A stretch of DNA of 64,000 bases from Thiofilum sp. (GTDB taxonomy: Bacteria > Pseudomonadota > Gammaproteobacteria > Thiotrichales > Thiotrichaceae). Shown one piece after another: positions 36,110 through 44,280 of the stretch. Each line of letters opens with the position of its first letter. Position 1 is the first letter of the stretch. The stretch covers positions 2,046,001 through 2,110,000 of the forward strand of contig NZ_JADJTF010000001.1 in NCBI RefSeq assembly GCF_016711335.1, given 5' to 3'. A program made the position numbers and the translations under genes. The notes below the pieces were generated by a model that was not told the DNA's origin, ran no database searches, and saw only the letters and a list, made by a program, of their open reading frames with translations.

Positions 36110-36345
36110 GCTGCTACCTCCACACGGGATTCTAAGTAGGTTTCTAGGCGATTTTCGAGGGTTTCAAGGGTTTGAAATGCTTTCCATAGGCGGTTCGCTA
36201 CATCTTGACCGACTAACACACTAGGCTCGGTTTCGCAGGCGGCTACTAGCTTGATATTGTCGTGAACCAGTTGGGAGAGGCTTTGCAGCATTAATAATTC
36301 ATGCTTAAGCTCGTTGATTTCATTCACAAATTGACGGGTGATCAT
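36106..36345 (-). CDS. small 79-residue protein of the element
   Basis: An acidic, helical product (NEINELKHELLMLQSLSQLV; TLETLENRLETYLESRVEV) that looks like a short coiled coil. It overlaps both neighbours by 4 bases. It resembles in composition the next two genes upstream, all ending in a similar Glu-Val-Ala-Ala or Val-Thr-Ala stretch. Function unknown. Confidence 0.6.
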   Translation of the reverse strand: MITRQFVNEINELKHELLMLQSLSQLVHDNIKLVAACETEPSVLVGQDVANRLWKAFQTLETLENRLETYLESRVEVAA

Positions 36346-36584
36346 GCTGTCACCTCGCTAGCTTGTTGCAGTGCAAGCGTTTCAATCGCTTGTACATGGG
36401 CTTCTATGTGGCGTAAACGATCAACCACCGCATCTAAATAAGAGACTTGCAAGCCATTGCTGAGTGACCAAAAGCCCTCGTCTTTGTCATCGGGAATAGC
36501 GAGTAGTAGCGCTTGAGCTTGCCATGTGGTGAGTTTAATAGCATCGAGTGCATCAAGAACGGGTTGCCTAGCTAGAGTGCTCAT
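36342..36584 (-). CDS. small 80-residue protein of the element
   Basis: A helical product (LARQPVLDALDAIKLTTWQA, DAVVDRLRHIEAHVQAIETL). No cysteines, no signal peptide, no recognised family. ATGA overlaps on both sides support translation. Its second half has the look of a coiled coil. Confidence 0.6.
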   Translation of the reverse strand: MSTLARQPVLDALDAIKLTTWQAQALLLAIPDDKDEGFWSLSNGLQVSYLDAVVDRLRHIEAHVQAIETLALQQASEVTA

Positions 36585-36946
36585 GCTGCTACTCCTTGCG
36601 TCTGTGCTTTGGCTTCTTGAATGAGCTTAAACAAGGTGGCTTTTTCATCCGCACTGAGTTCTTGAATGAGGTTGCCTAATACGTCTTGATCAACTGGCTT
36701 AGGGCTAGCGCTTGCTTTTAATTGCCGCTCAAGGTCGCTTACCTCGCGCTCAATATCGGTGATCTGGTCGCTAATGCCTTGCACCAAACGTTCAAGACCC
36801 GACAGGATGCTGAAATATTCATTCTGTTCACCACAGGCGTTAGCGGCTACCGCACCTAATAAGGCTTGCACTTCATAAACACGGCTATGGGCTTCACATA
36901 CGCTACGAAAGGCACTTTTTGATGCACCAACAGATAGACTGATCAT
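36581..36946 (-). CDS. small 121-residue coiled-coil protein of the element
   Basis: It has a predicted helical hairpin with a heptad-like stretch (VQGISDQITDIEREVSDLER, about residues 50-70) and a C-terminal helix (LIQELSADEKATLFKLIQEA). It overlaps the upstream 246-residue gene and the downstream gene by 4 bases each. Not recognised. Confidence 0.6.
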   Translation of the reverse strand: MISLSVGASKSAFRSVCEAHSRVYEVQALLGAVAANACGEQNEYFSILSGLERLVQGISDQITDIEREVSDLERQLKASASPKPVDQDVLGNLIQELSADEKATLFKLIQEAKAQTQGVAA

Positions 36947-37683
36947 GCTGCTACCTCCACCGCTGGACTGGTAAAGGGGTTATTGGCTTTGAGTGTGGCT
37001 TTATTGAGCGGCTGTGTGGGTTGTGGCGTGGCAAATAGGCGGATTAATTCCGCTTTTTGGGTGATATAGGGTAGGTCACTGAAGATCACCTCTAGGGCTT
37101 GAAGCGCTTGTTCTAGGCTGTCGGCTTCAAAAGTTTCTAAATTCACACCATGATAGGTGGCACGATAATACACCACATCGACAAAGCGGCTGGTATGGGG
37201 TTGGTTATTGAGTTGTCCCTTATGAAAACCTAGGACAATCCACGCGACGGGTAGTCCGTCTTGGTAGGCGATTACGCCCGTTTGAGTATCTAGATAGGTG
37301 AGGTTAGCAGGGTAGGCAAAAGCCTTGCTAGTACAGGCACTTAAGGCGGTCATGATCGTTACTCTGTCAAGTTTCAACTTACATCCAGAATTGTCAGGTG
37401 TAGTTGTCGCTCCAGAGGACACGATGCGTGTATTTCGGTCTAAGCCGTGTTGTAGTCTACGCACACCCGACATTCCGCCGTTTGGGTAGCTTACAGGCTT
37501 ATGACCACCGCCTGCGTGTTGGCGGTTATGGTCGCCTCTGTCATTACAACTACTTGCAATTTCTGCGTTTATGCCTAACTCAATAGGCATGGGTGCATCA
37601 TAGCGTGGTGTAGTGCTTTTGCTCAATTCAATAAAATTGAATGATTGAAGGCTGATTGTTTGATTTTTTTGAACGGTAGGCAT
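36943..37683 (-). CDS. first gene of the replication operon, unknown 246-residue protein
   Basis: AGGGG lies 8 bases before the ATG at 37683. The first 110 residues are of low complexity and unusual (HNRQHAGGGHKPVSYPNGGM), and the DNA there contains GC-rich inverted segments, so part may be a leader with RNA structure. The second half (about 120-235) looks like an ordinary folded domain (AYQDGLPVAWIVLGFHKGQL, ALEVIFSDLPYITQKAELIR). A start near residue 110 is the alternative. No family recognised. The end overlaps the next gene by 4 bases. Confidence 0.6.
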   Translation of the reverse strand: MPTVQKNQTISLQSFNFIELSKSTTPRYDAPMPIELGINAEIASSCNDRGDHNRQHAGGGHKPVSYPNGGMSGVRRLQHGLDRNTRIVSSGATTTPDNSGCKLKLDRVTIMTALSACTSKAFAYPANLTYLDTQTGVIAYQDGLPVAWIVLGFHKGQLNNQPHTSRFVDVVYYRATYHGVNLETFEADSLEQALQALEVIFSDLPYITQKAELIRLFATPQPTQPLNKATLKANNPFTSPAVEVAA

Positions 37684-37905
37684 ACTATTACCCCTGTTAA
37701 TGTTAGCTTTACCGCGTTACGTTGTTTTAGTTGTCGTCACGCGGTAGGTAAAAGCTCCAAAGCCATCCCAGACAGGTGGCTTTTTTTTTGCCTTGTAAAA
37801 AGCAGGCGACTTACGCCGCCTCAACTCAACACAGGGACTCATAAAAACGCTGAAGCTGTTACGGGTTATCTTGTCGAGTACGTGGCTAACTTGCCACGAG
37901 TGCGC

Positions 37906-37929
37906 GGCTGTACTGGTGCAGGTACAGCC
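37906..37929. repeat. inverted repeat GGCTGTAC-N8-GTACAGCC, copy 1
   Basis: A perfect 8-bp stem with an 8-base spacer, upstream of the replication operon. The same arms and the same spacer length, with a different spacer sequence, occur at 41097-41120 upstream of the capsid operon. That fits a common protein-binding operator. Confidence 0.6.
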
Positions 37930-37978
37930 TTCATCTGGTTCAAACGTCACAAAATGCTTGCCTTTGGGTTTTCCGGCA

Positions 37979-38027
37979 TAAAAAAAGGCGGTCAGGGGTG
38001 AAATGACGTTGAACCACCCGACCGCCT
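37979..38027 (-). terminator. rho-independent terminator of the capsid operon
   Basis: On the minus strand AGGCGGTC pairs with GACCGCCT, the stem being extended by further G/C pairs, and T's follow (complement of 37979-37985). It lies about 75 bases after the stop of the 95-residue gene. Confidence 0.8.
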
Positions 38028-38101
38028 GAAAACATCCCACTATGAGTAATTACCGCTTAGGGACAATCAGGGATGTTTTTCCCACCTGAGAACGAAAACG
38101 T

Positions 38102-38389
38102 TTAACGCTTGACCTGATAGCGTGTCATAAACTCGCACACATCATGCAGCCGATAGCGGCATAATGGCTCTAGGACAAGCTGGGCATTTTTATGCTTACG
38201 CGGTACTTCCACAGCCGTTAAGGGCAAGCTATCCACGGAACGCGAATTTTTATAGCCCAAGGCTCTAGCGACTTGGCTTTTATTCATCCACCCGTTGCGA
38301 TGTTCTAACACCACACCATTAGCAGCGGTGTGCTTATCCAGTAGATAGGCGCGTGGCGTTCTTTTAGGTTTGGCAGTTGGTCCGGTCAT
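38102..38389 (-). CDS. 95-residue putative DNA-binding protein after gpM
   Basis: A basic product (RTPRAYLLDKHTAANGVVLE) with a central helix-turn-helix-like segment (GWMNKSQVARALGYKNSRSV, about residues 32-51). It starts 2 bases after the gpM-like gene, where P2 has head-completion gene L. It does not resemble gpL in length or sequence. It may be a regulator carried in the capsid operon. Confidence 0.6.
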   Translation of the reverse strand: MTGPTAKPKRTPRAYLLDKHTAANGVVLEHRNGWMNKSQVARALGYKNSRSVDSLPLTAVEVPRKHKNAQLVLEPLCRYRLHDVCEFMTRYQVKR

Positions 38390-38391
38390 GG

Positions 38392-39036
38392 TTAACTAAC
38401 CCCTTCTAATTGTTTAAGCAGCGCTTTGATTTTACGTGTAACCGATTGACCATACTCATGGGCTTTTCGGTACAGTACTAAGGCTCGTGCTACATCGGTA
38501 CTTTCTAACGCATAAGCATAGGCTTCATAGGCTTTACCCCGTACCGAATCAGTGATGCTATCAGTGGCAGTCAGTTCTAATAATTGCGCGATGTAGTCCA
38601 CCATCAAATAAGGTTCAGGATGTTTGAGTATTTCGTGCGCCATATCCCTTAAAAACACTTCGGGCAAGGGACTTTTAAAATTTTGAGGCGCGTTCATCCC
38701 TTGTTTGAGTGCGTATTCCGCTAGAGGCATAAATAACGCCCAATCGTGCACATCACTCGCCCAAATACACAACACTACAAAACTTTCGTTATGACCTGAG
38801 CGAGGCTGTATTAGGCAGTTTTGCAAGTACTCTCGATACTTAGGCAACCATTGGCGTTTTAAGCTGATACGATCACGCAAACTACGCTCTAACTTTAACC
38901 GTGCTATATCCGCTTCTAAACTCGCAATCATTAAAGCTTTTTGTGGAATAGCACCCACCTTAGCCATAGGTGAGGCGTTGACCACCTCACACTTTGCCCG
39001 ATGCTGTGACGCGGGACTGATCACCACTACACCCAC
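38392..39036 (-). CDS. P2 gpM-like small terminase subunit
   Basis: The 214-residue product aligns by eye with P2 gpM (247 residues). It shares a basic N-terminus (SPASQHRAKCEVV), a helical region (IASLEADIARLKLERSLRDR), the WLPKYREYLQNCL segment, DWALFMPLAEYALKQGMNAP and LLELTATDSITDSVRGKAYE. gpM recognises cos DNA for packaging. It overlaps the capsid gene by 10 bases. The partner large terminase (P2 gpP) is not in the element, so packaging would need a partner in trans. Confidence 0.85.
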   Translation of the reverse strand: MGVVVISPASQHRAKCEVVNASPMAKVGAIPQKALMIASLEADIARLKLERSLRDRISLKRQWLPKYREYLQNCLIQPRSGHNESFVVLCIWASDVHDWALFMPLAEYALKQGMNAPQNFKSPLPEVFLRDMAHEILKHPEPYLMVDYIAQLLELTATDSITDSVRGKAYEAYAYALESTDVARALVLYRKAHEYGQSVTRKIKALLKQLEGVS

Positions 39037-40091
39037 GCGCCATTGTGTTTAAGCTGAATGGCACTAGAGCGCATCGCAGCAAATTTGCCGTAATCCTCCA
39101 CCACATAGGCATCATTAGAGCTTAAATATTCCTCTACACGATCCCGCTTAGGATTATCAATAATGGCGCGTCTTACCCCACCCGTCTGATAATAAATACT
39201 CAGATTGTCATAGGACGTGACCACTAGACCGCGTTGGGGAAAGAAAGGCGGACAAATGGTGGGCAATCCTGCAATGGCTTGCGTGGCAAACCATGTTTGT
39301 AACGCATTGCGTTCGGTCGCTGCACGGCTGTCGTTATACAGATTTAAGCCATGATTCACCCATAGTTCACGCCCTAGCATGAGTACTAGGTCATCACTGC
39401 CCACATGCCACGCATCTAATAGACTTGCCATGACATCAAAGACCGCCGCGTCTAGGGTTTGGTATGTGCCACCCTCACCAATTTGATAAACATCACTGGT
39501 GGCTTGACCGGTGGAGTCATAGCCCATAAAACGCTGTGGCGCATTAGCGCGTACTTTTTCCAACCATCCGGCATTCACATCTTGCAATAAGGGATAAGTG
39601 GCACGGTTGGTCTTTTTGGCGGCATGTGTGCCATTCCATCCGGTCATGATGCGGTCGAGTGCCATACGTTTAAGGGTAGCTTTACGATACAACACCCCAA
39701 AGGTTCCAACAGGGTCAGTTCCGCGTGGTTTGGCAATTGCCCACGCATCCATCACCCGATAATCAAGGTGCGTGTCAAAGTTGGTTTGCATACACTCATA
39801 ATCATCGGGATTGACTTCACCCACATAGGCGGTTTCTCTTTCTTCATCCTTGGTGTCGGTACGGCTGGCAATCGGATTGCCTACCCCGATTCCGAGCTTT
39901 TGCCCTTTTTGTTCAGTGACACCGATGATGTTAATTTTACTGAGTAAATCCGCGCTTTCGGTCATTTGCTCGGTCAAGCGCTGTTCTACTGAGGGGGATA
40001 CCGTGAACTTTTCGGCAACATCCTCCACCCCATTATCATGGGCGACCGCTTCACGGACTTTATTAAATAGTTTTCTAGTTTGAGTTTGCAT
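39027..40091 (-). CDS. P2 gpN-like major capsid protein
   Basis: The 354-residue product (P2 gpN is 357) has the family N-terminus TRKLFNKVREAVAHDNGVED, then FTVSPSVEQRLTEQMTESAD and LSKINIIGVTEQKGQKLGIG. Further HK97-fold segments include LDYRVMDAWAIAKP and GWNGTHAAKKTN. In P2 this protein forms a T=7 head, or a T=4 head when directed by P4. It follows the scaffold gene by 18 bases. The frame is intact and full-length, which argues against decay. Confidence 0.92.
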   Translation of the reverse strand: MQTQTRKLFNKVREAVAHDNGVEDVAEKFTVSPSVEQRLTEQMTESADLLSKINIIGVTEQKGQKLGIGVGNPIASRTDTKDEERETAYVGEVNPDDYECMQTNFDTHLDYRVMDAWAIAKPRGTDPVGTFGVLYRKATLKRMALDRIMTGWNGTHAAKKTNRATYPLLQDVNAGWLEKVRANAPQRFMGYDSTGQATSDVYQIGEGGTYQTLDAAVFDVMASLLDAWHVGSDDLVLMLGRELWVNHGLNLYNDSRAATERNALQTWFATQAIAGLPTICPPFFPQRGLVVTSYDNLSIYYQTGGVRRAIIDNPKRDRVEEYLSSNDAYVVEDYGKFAAMRSSAIQLKHNGAWV

Positions 40092-40109
40092 AATTCTGGT
40101 TTAAACCTC

Positions 40110-40865
40110 TTAATAACTAACGCGGTCATGTTCCGTTTGATAAGACGCGCCACCCGTGGCAGGTCTACGCTTAAAGCGCCCTTGACTGCCATTACCTATT
40201 TCTTCAATGATGGTGTGCGTCTCTTTAGCCTGTTGCTTTAGCTCGCTAAGCTGTTGATTAAATTGATTAGTCATGGCTTGCAATTGTTGATTAAGGGACA
40301 TATGCAAAGCCTGCAAAGCACTAAACCACTGATTGTCCAGCGCCGCACCTGCACCTACTGCGCCCTGATTCATCATTAAGGGAATGGTGGCTTCTAAAGG
40401 GTCTGAAATGACCTGCGCTTGGCGCATCGAGGCAGAAAATTGCATCATTCCTAGCCCTAAACTGGCTGGGCTGTCTGTTACGGCAATTCCGGTTAAATAG
40501 GTTTTAGGGGTATCGGTCGCATTGATTTTAAAATCAGGGGTTAGCTCGACTGAGAAATAAAGCTTTTGCCCATTGCGTACCATTGCCACTAATTCAGGGG
40601 CTGGGGATACTTTGACATAAAGGGCTAACTTGCCATGCAGTGCGCTTCCATCCTTAATCACTTCAACCTTGACCGCCTCGACTCGACCTAGGTTTTTAAA
40701 GTCGCTGGCTGGCGATAAGCCTCTAATATGCTCATTAGAAATAGAGGCGGCATATACCGCTAGTGAATAGGTTTCAACCACTTCATTTAAGTGTTGCTCG
40801 GTAATTTCGCGCCCGTCGATGGTCATACTAGCCACCGCTGCACGTATCCAATCGGTTATTAACAT
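40110..40865 (-). CDS. P2 gpO-like capsid scaffolding protein/protease
   Basis: The 251-residue product has the N-terminal serine protease of the GPO family. Its presumed triad is Asp17 (SMTIDGREIT), His46 (SNEHIRGLSP) and Ser105 (KLYFSVELTPDF), matching the spacing known for P2 gpO. TGIAVTDSPASLGLGMMQF is the family signature. A C-terminal scaffold helix rich in Gln (about 185-220) follows. It guides capsid assembly and then processes the capsid protein. First gene of the capsid operon. Confidence 0.9.
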   Translation of the reverse strand: MLITDWIRAAVASMTIDGREITEQHLNEVVETYSLAVYAASISNEHIRGLSPASDFKNLGRVEAVKVEVIKDGSALHGKLALYVKVSPAPELVAMVRNGQKLYFSVELTPDFKINATDTPKTYLTGIAVTDSPASLGLGMMQFSASMRQAQVISDPLEATIPLMMNQGAVGAGAALDNQWFSALQALHMSLNQQLQAMTNQFNQQLSELKQQAKETHTIIEEIGNGSQGRFKRRPATGGASYQTEHDRVSY

Positions 40866-41096
40866 ATGTTTTTCATCCAGTTCTCAAGTTGGGTTTCAAC
40901 ACCACCATGATGCAAAGATTCAAACATTCCGGCTATTGAGGCACGGCTGACCTGTCAACTGCTCAGCCGCACTGCTTACACTTTGTTTACTGTTTAAAGA
41001 GTTTTTCGAGTGTTTGCCTGTCGTGTTGGTCTTGCTTAGGTAAGTGCTAAGGTCTTTAGCATCGGGCAAAACAGGCAGGTGTGACTATAGCGGCAC

Positions 41097-41120
41097 GGCT
41101 GTACTTGCTACAGTACAGCC
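41097..41120. repeat. inverted repeat GGCTGTAC-N8-GTACAGCC, copy 2
   Basis: Same arms and spacer length as 37906-37929, located about 230 bases upstream of the gpO-like gene. Confidence 0.6.
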
Positions 41121-41390
41121 ACAATCTTTAAAGAGTGCTGTTTAGTTAAAGAATGGCTGAACGCGGGATAAATGCGGGTTTTGTAGCGTTTTGTAGCTTT
41201 TTGTAACAGTGCTACAACAGGCTAAGACCTCAATAAGGCGCTAACCCGCACTAGCAAGGGCTTGGTTAACCCTATCAGTAAACTTATTTAACGCTTTTTT
41301 ATTTTTCGGCAGGTGTGGGGGGGTGCGCGTGGCGTACCCTTAGAAGTTAGGCACACCACTAGCCTAGTCAAACGATGGACATTCAAGGCA

Positions 41391-41426
41391 ATGTACGCGG
41401 ACATCACCCTAAATGTCCGTATACAT
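41391..41426. repeat. imperfect 14-bp-arm palindrome
   Basis: ATGTACGCGGACAT-N8-ATGTCCGTATACAT, with 12 of 14 positions complementary. It lies between the ProQ-like gene and the capsid control region. It may be the end signal of the ProQ gene or an operator; there is no U-run. Confidence 0.5.
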
Positions 41427-41482
41427 CGGGCTAACTACACATGAAAAGCTAATTACTGGCTAATTTCCGCTTAATTTCCGGC

Positions 41483-42151
41483 TCACTTCTTACGCTTAGC
41501 CAGCTTATTGAGTGCATGGGCAATCTCATACTCTTGGATAGTGTCCGCCTCGCTTCCATCCAGATTAAAACGTTTACCGCCTTCAGCGACCGCTTGCAGG
41601 TAGAAACGGTTAGCGGTATGCCATTCTAATAATTTCAGCACCACGCGCTTAGATGCACTCAGATGATGCTTGCCCACATGCTGAAACACTTGACGCTCAA
41701 AGTTCAAAGCCAGTGGTTTACGTTCACGCCACATCGGGAAGGCATTTAGGCTAGCGTCCAGCTCTTTAGCGCGTATGTCACTCGGTGGCTTAATGTTTTT
41801 TTTCTTAGGTGGCTTAGGTTTGGCGGGTTTCTTAAGCGCGTTGGTCGTGGTGGGCTTAGTGCCTGTAGGTGGGGCTTGGTCTGCTGTTGAGTCTGGCTTA
41901 GGTTTGGGTAACTTCTTGGCACGGTAAAAGTCTGTGCCTTTTTCCGGCTTGACTTCCTGTAGTTTGTCCTTAGTCAGTACGCGCTTGCCGCTGCGTTGAA
42001 TCGGCTGTTCTGGTACTGGCTTAGTAGGTTCTGGAGGTGGAGTAGTTGCAGGCGCAACTCTACGAATAATCTTAAGCGTCTTTTTGGGTTGGTCTGTCAT
42101 ATTAGTACTCGCATCGATTGCAAGATTTTCGCTACTGGCTTTTATCTTCAA
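41483..42151 (-). CDS. ProQ/FinO-domain RNA-binding protein
   Basis: A 222-residue product. The N-terminal 120 residues are Lys/Pro-rich and probably disordered. The C-terminal domain (about 128-215) has the ProQ/FinO pattern: FPMWRERKPLALNFERQVFQ, SASKRVVLKLLEWHTANRFY and LQAVAEGGKRFNLDGSEADT. Members bind structured RNA and mediate antisense control, as FinO does for F-plasmid transfer. In this element it could act on antisense RNAs or mRNA 3' ends, but no target is seen. Confidence 0.8.
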   Translation of the reverse strand: MKIKASSENLAIDASTNMTDQPKKTLKIIRRVAPATTPPPEPTKPVPEQPIQRSGKRVLTKDKLQEVKPEKGTDFYRAKKLPKPKPDSTADQAPPTGTKPTTTNALKKPAKPKPPKKKNIKPPSDIRAKELDASLNAFPMWRERKPLALNFERQVFQHVGKHHLSASKRVVLKLLEWHTANRFYLQAVAEGGKRFNLDGSEADTIQEYEIAHALNKLAKRKK

Positions 42152-42239
42152 ATGTTACGAATTAAGAGTACTGCTATTTCGTAACATCCCAAGGCACTGA
42201 GGCTCGGTAGCGTGTTGTAGGGCTAGGAGTAAAAGATCA

Positions 42240-42503
42240 CTACAGGTCTAGCTCACTATGACTACCTAAACGCACTAATTGCAGCGTTTGAGCGTCTGGC
42301 TTGCGGTAGATTAACAATAAATCAGGGTGAACATGACATTCTCGAAAGTCTACCCAATCGCCTGTCAAGGCATGATCACGGTAAGACTCTGGCAACAGTT
42401 CATCATTGGATAACTTCCAAAGTACTTCGATTAACGCACTATCTAGCTCACCATGCCGTCTAAAGTCACGCTTAAACGCATTGGTACGTTCAATCTTTCT
42501 CAT
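42240..42503 (-). CDS. YafQ-family toxin (RelE superfamily mRNA interferase)
   Basis: The 87-residue product matches YafQ in full: RTNAFKRDFRRHGELDSALI at the start, LLPESYRDHALTGDWVDFRE in the middle and DLLLIYRKPDAQTLQLVRLG SHSEL near the end. The conserved His, Asp and terminal His are present, as needed for ribosome-dependent mRNA cleavage. It overlaps the antitoxin gene by 14 bases. The pair could stabilise the element in the host. Confidence 0.88.
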   Translation of the reverse strand: MRKIERTNAFKRDFRRHGELDSALIEVLWKLSNDELLPESYRDHALTGDWVDFRECHVHPDLLLIYRKPDAQTLQLVRLGSHSELDL

Positions 42504-42753
42504 GTAAGTCTGCCATCAAGTCATCAATACTATTAAAGGCTTTTAATTGACCTTTCCGCGCTTCTAACATGGCTTGCACGGTTTCGGCATTAGGTTCACG
42601 CAATTCAAAGGGAAAACGATGTTCACGCGCAATCTTGGTAAGCATTAAGCGCACCGCATCGGATACAGTCAAGCCCATAGTAGCCAGTACTTGAGCGGCT
42701 TCTTGCTTGATGGATTCATCAACGCGAGTAGTAACAAGAGCATTAGCAGTCAT
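42490..42753 (-). CDS. RelB/DinJ-family antitoxin
   Basis: The 87-residue product has an N-terminal ribbon-helix-helix (LVTTRVDESIKQEAAQVLAT and GLTVSDAVRLMLTKIAREH) and a C-terminal toxin-binding segment (FNSIDDLMADLHEKD). DinJ-type proteins neutralise YafQ and repress their own operon. The gene lies upstream of and overlaps the toxin gene, as usual. Confidence 0.88.
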   Translation of the reverse strand: MTANALVTTRVDESIKQEAAQVLATMGLTVSDAVRLMLTKIAREHRFPFELREPNAETVQAMLEARKGQLKAFNSIDDLMADLHEKD

Positions 42754-42809
42754 AAAATGTATATCATCTGATTAACAATAATAGCCAGTCTAGCATAGTT
42801 CACACCATT

Positions 42810-44099
42810 TTATAGATTACCTTGCTCTAACAAGGTATCCGCAATCCAATTAAGCGGCTCTTTCTTAGTCTCTACGTCACTAATCACATAGCCTAGGGTC
42901 ACGTCGGAGCCGTCGGTATGATTCAATAAACGCTTGATAATATACGAATCCATCCCGCCGCTATGCGCCAGCGTGCTAAAGGTGCGCCTTAAATCGTGTA
43001 GCGCCCAATGCCTACCGGTACGCTGCCTAATCGCCTTCACCACGGCATCAATATGCTGCAAAGGTCGCTCACCATCGGTCGCACGGAATACCAAACCCGC
43101 TTGATAAGGGGTCTGCTGTTGCCAGACTTGCAATAGGGTCTTAGTCGCTGGTGTGAGGGGCAAAGTATGGCGCTTGCCGTTTTTAGTCTGTTCTAGGGTG
43201 ATCGTGTCGCGTTCAAAATCAATCTTGTCCCACGTCAACAAGCTGCATTCTGTACGCCGATAACCATTAAACAGCACCAATAAGAAATACACCCTAGCCA
43301 CGGCTGCCAATTTGCCGCCGTACCATTGGGGCAAGGTATTAACCGCCTCTAGCCACTGTTTGAGGTCATGTTCTGAGAGATAAGTTTCTTTACGTGGAAC
43401 CTTATTCCATGATCGTGTATGGCTCAAGTGCTCGACCGGATTTGAGGTAATCAAGGGTTCATGATGCACATTTTTATATTCGCGCTTAGCAAAATTGAAT
43501 AATGATCGTAATACCCGCGCTTCATTGTCCGCCCGTGCCTTGGATTCCTGAGAGCGTTCAGCGTGGCGTTGTTCTACCTTTTTTTCATTAATCGCCGTAA
43601 TAGGTTCAGACAACCAGTCGGGAAAGCCCACTCGCAAACAGCGTTCATAGTCATCAATCGTGGTTTGTCGGAGCTTGCGCCGTGCTTTGAGATAATCATG
43701 AAATACCTGTTGCAGGGTTGGAACCCATACGGGGCTAGGTATTGGGCTAGGAGCTGGGTTAGGAGCTGGATTAGGAGCTGGATTAGGTATTGGGCTAGGA
43801 GCTGCACCTAATGCCCTCGCTATGACAGGGTGCTGAATTTGCTCTTTCACTAACTCACCTAGTACTAAAATAGCCAGTTCACGCGCTTGCACCGGTGTCA
43901 TTATCGGGTACTCACCTAGATAGACCGCCTTGGTTTCGCCATTAATGGATTTTCTAACCTTGAATATTTTTTTACCTTTGGGTGATACCACCACCAATAG
44001 ACCATTGACCGCCGTGTCGTAGACATTGCGAGGCTTGCCGTTCTCACTAGGCTTTAAAGCGTCTAACGTGCGCTTAGTAAAATTGATTTTTTCAGGCAT
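42810..44099 (-). CDS. tyrosine recombinase/integrase of the element
   Basis: A 429-residue P4-type integrase. An N-terminal DUF4102 arm-binding domain (about 1-90: FTKRTLDALKPSENGKPRNV, AVYLGEYPIMTPVQARELA) is followed by a repetitive Asn/Pro/Ala linker, a core-binding domain and the catalytic domain. The catalytic residues are Arg in NGYRRTECSLLTW, His-x-x-Arg in WALHDLRRTFSTLAH, His in LLNHTDGS and the nucleophile Tyr in VTLGYVIS. It lies about 180 bases from the right attachment repeat. It should catalyse integration into tRNA-Leu. Confidence 0.95.
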   Translation of the reverse strand: MPEKINFTKRTLDALKPSENGKPRNVYDTAVNGLLVVVSPKGKKIFKVRKSINGETKAVYLGEYPIMTPVQARELAILVLGELVKEQIQHPVIARALGAAPSPIPNPAPNPAPNPAPSPIPSPVWVPTLQQVFHDYLKARRKLRQTTIDDYERCLRVGFPDWLSEPITAINEKKVEQRHAERSQESKARADNEARVLRSLFNFAKREYKNVHHEPLITSNPVEHLSHTRSWNKVPRKETYLSEHDLKQWLEAVNTLPQWYGGKLAAVARVYFLLVLFNGYRRTECSLLTWDKIDFERDTITLEQTKNGKRHTLPLTPATKTLLQVWQQQTPYQAGLVFRATDGERPLQHIDAVVKAIRQRTGRHWALHDLRRTFSTLAHSGGMDSYIIKRLLNHTDGSDVTLGYVISDVETKKEPLNWIADTLLEQGNL

Positions 44100-44280
44100 G
44101 GCTTAAAGTTCGGTATTAGTTCGCCTTATATCATAGCCTTGTTTTACGGTTTGTCAGTAGTTTGACGTAAAATTGACAGTCAATGAATTAATAATACACT
44201 TCTTAAGTCAGGTCTTGAGGTTTATGTGTGATTAAGTAGGCTTAACATTATAAAGGAATAAATAGCAGTAAAATCAGTTG

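Larger units (their letters stand above)
37684..38101. other. control region between capsid and replication operons
   Basis: 418 bases with, from right to left: a terminator for the capsid operon, an inverted repeat with arms shared with the upstream region of gpO, a GC-rich stretch, and a plus-strand hairpin followed by nine T's (AAGCCATC-N7-GGTGGCTT, 37759-37790). The last could end a small plus-strand RNA. A 107-codon minus-strand ORF runs across the whole region but starts inside the terminator and is not called. Confidence 0.5.
40866..41482. other. noncoding control region upstream of the capsid operon
   Basis: 617 bases without a supported gene. It contains the inverted repeat at 41097-41120, short repeats of TTTTGTAGC (41179-41205), a G-run near 41317 and an imperfect palindrome at 41391-41426. 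P2 would have the portal and large terminase genes adjacent to gpO; here there is only this region. It is the natural place to search for a promoter, replication origin or cos site. Confidence 0.5.

Noticed and set aside
37717..38040. 107-codon minus-strand ORF between the capsid and replication operons
   Set aside because: Its start lies beyond the rho-independent terminator at 37979-38027 and it crosses several hairpins. It reads better as a control region, although a short leader peptide cannot be excluded.
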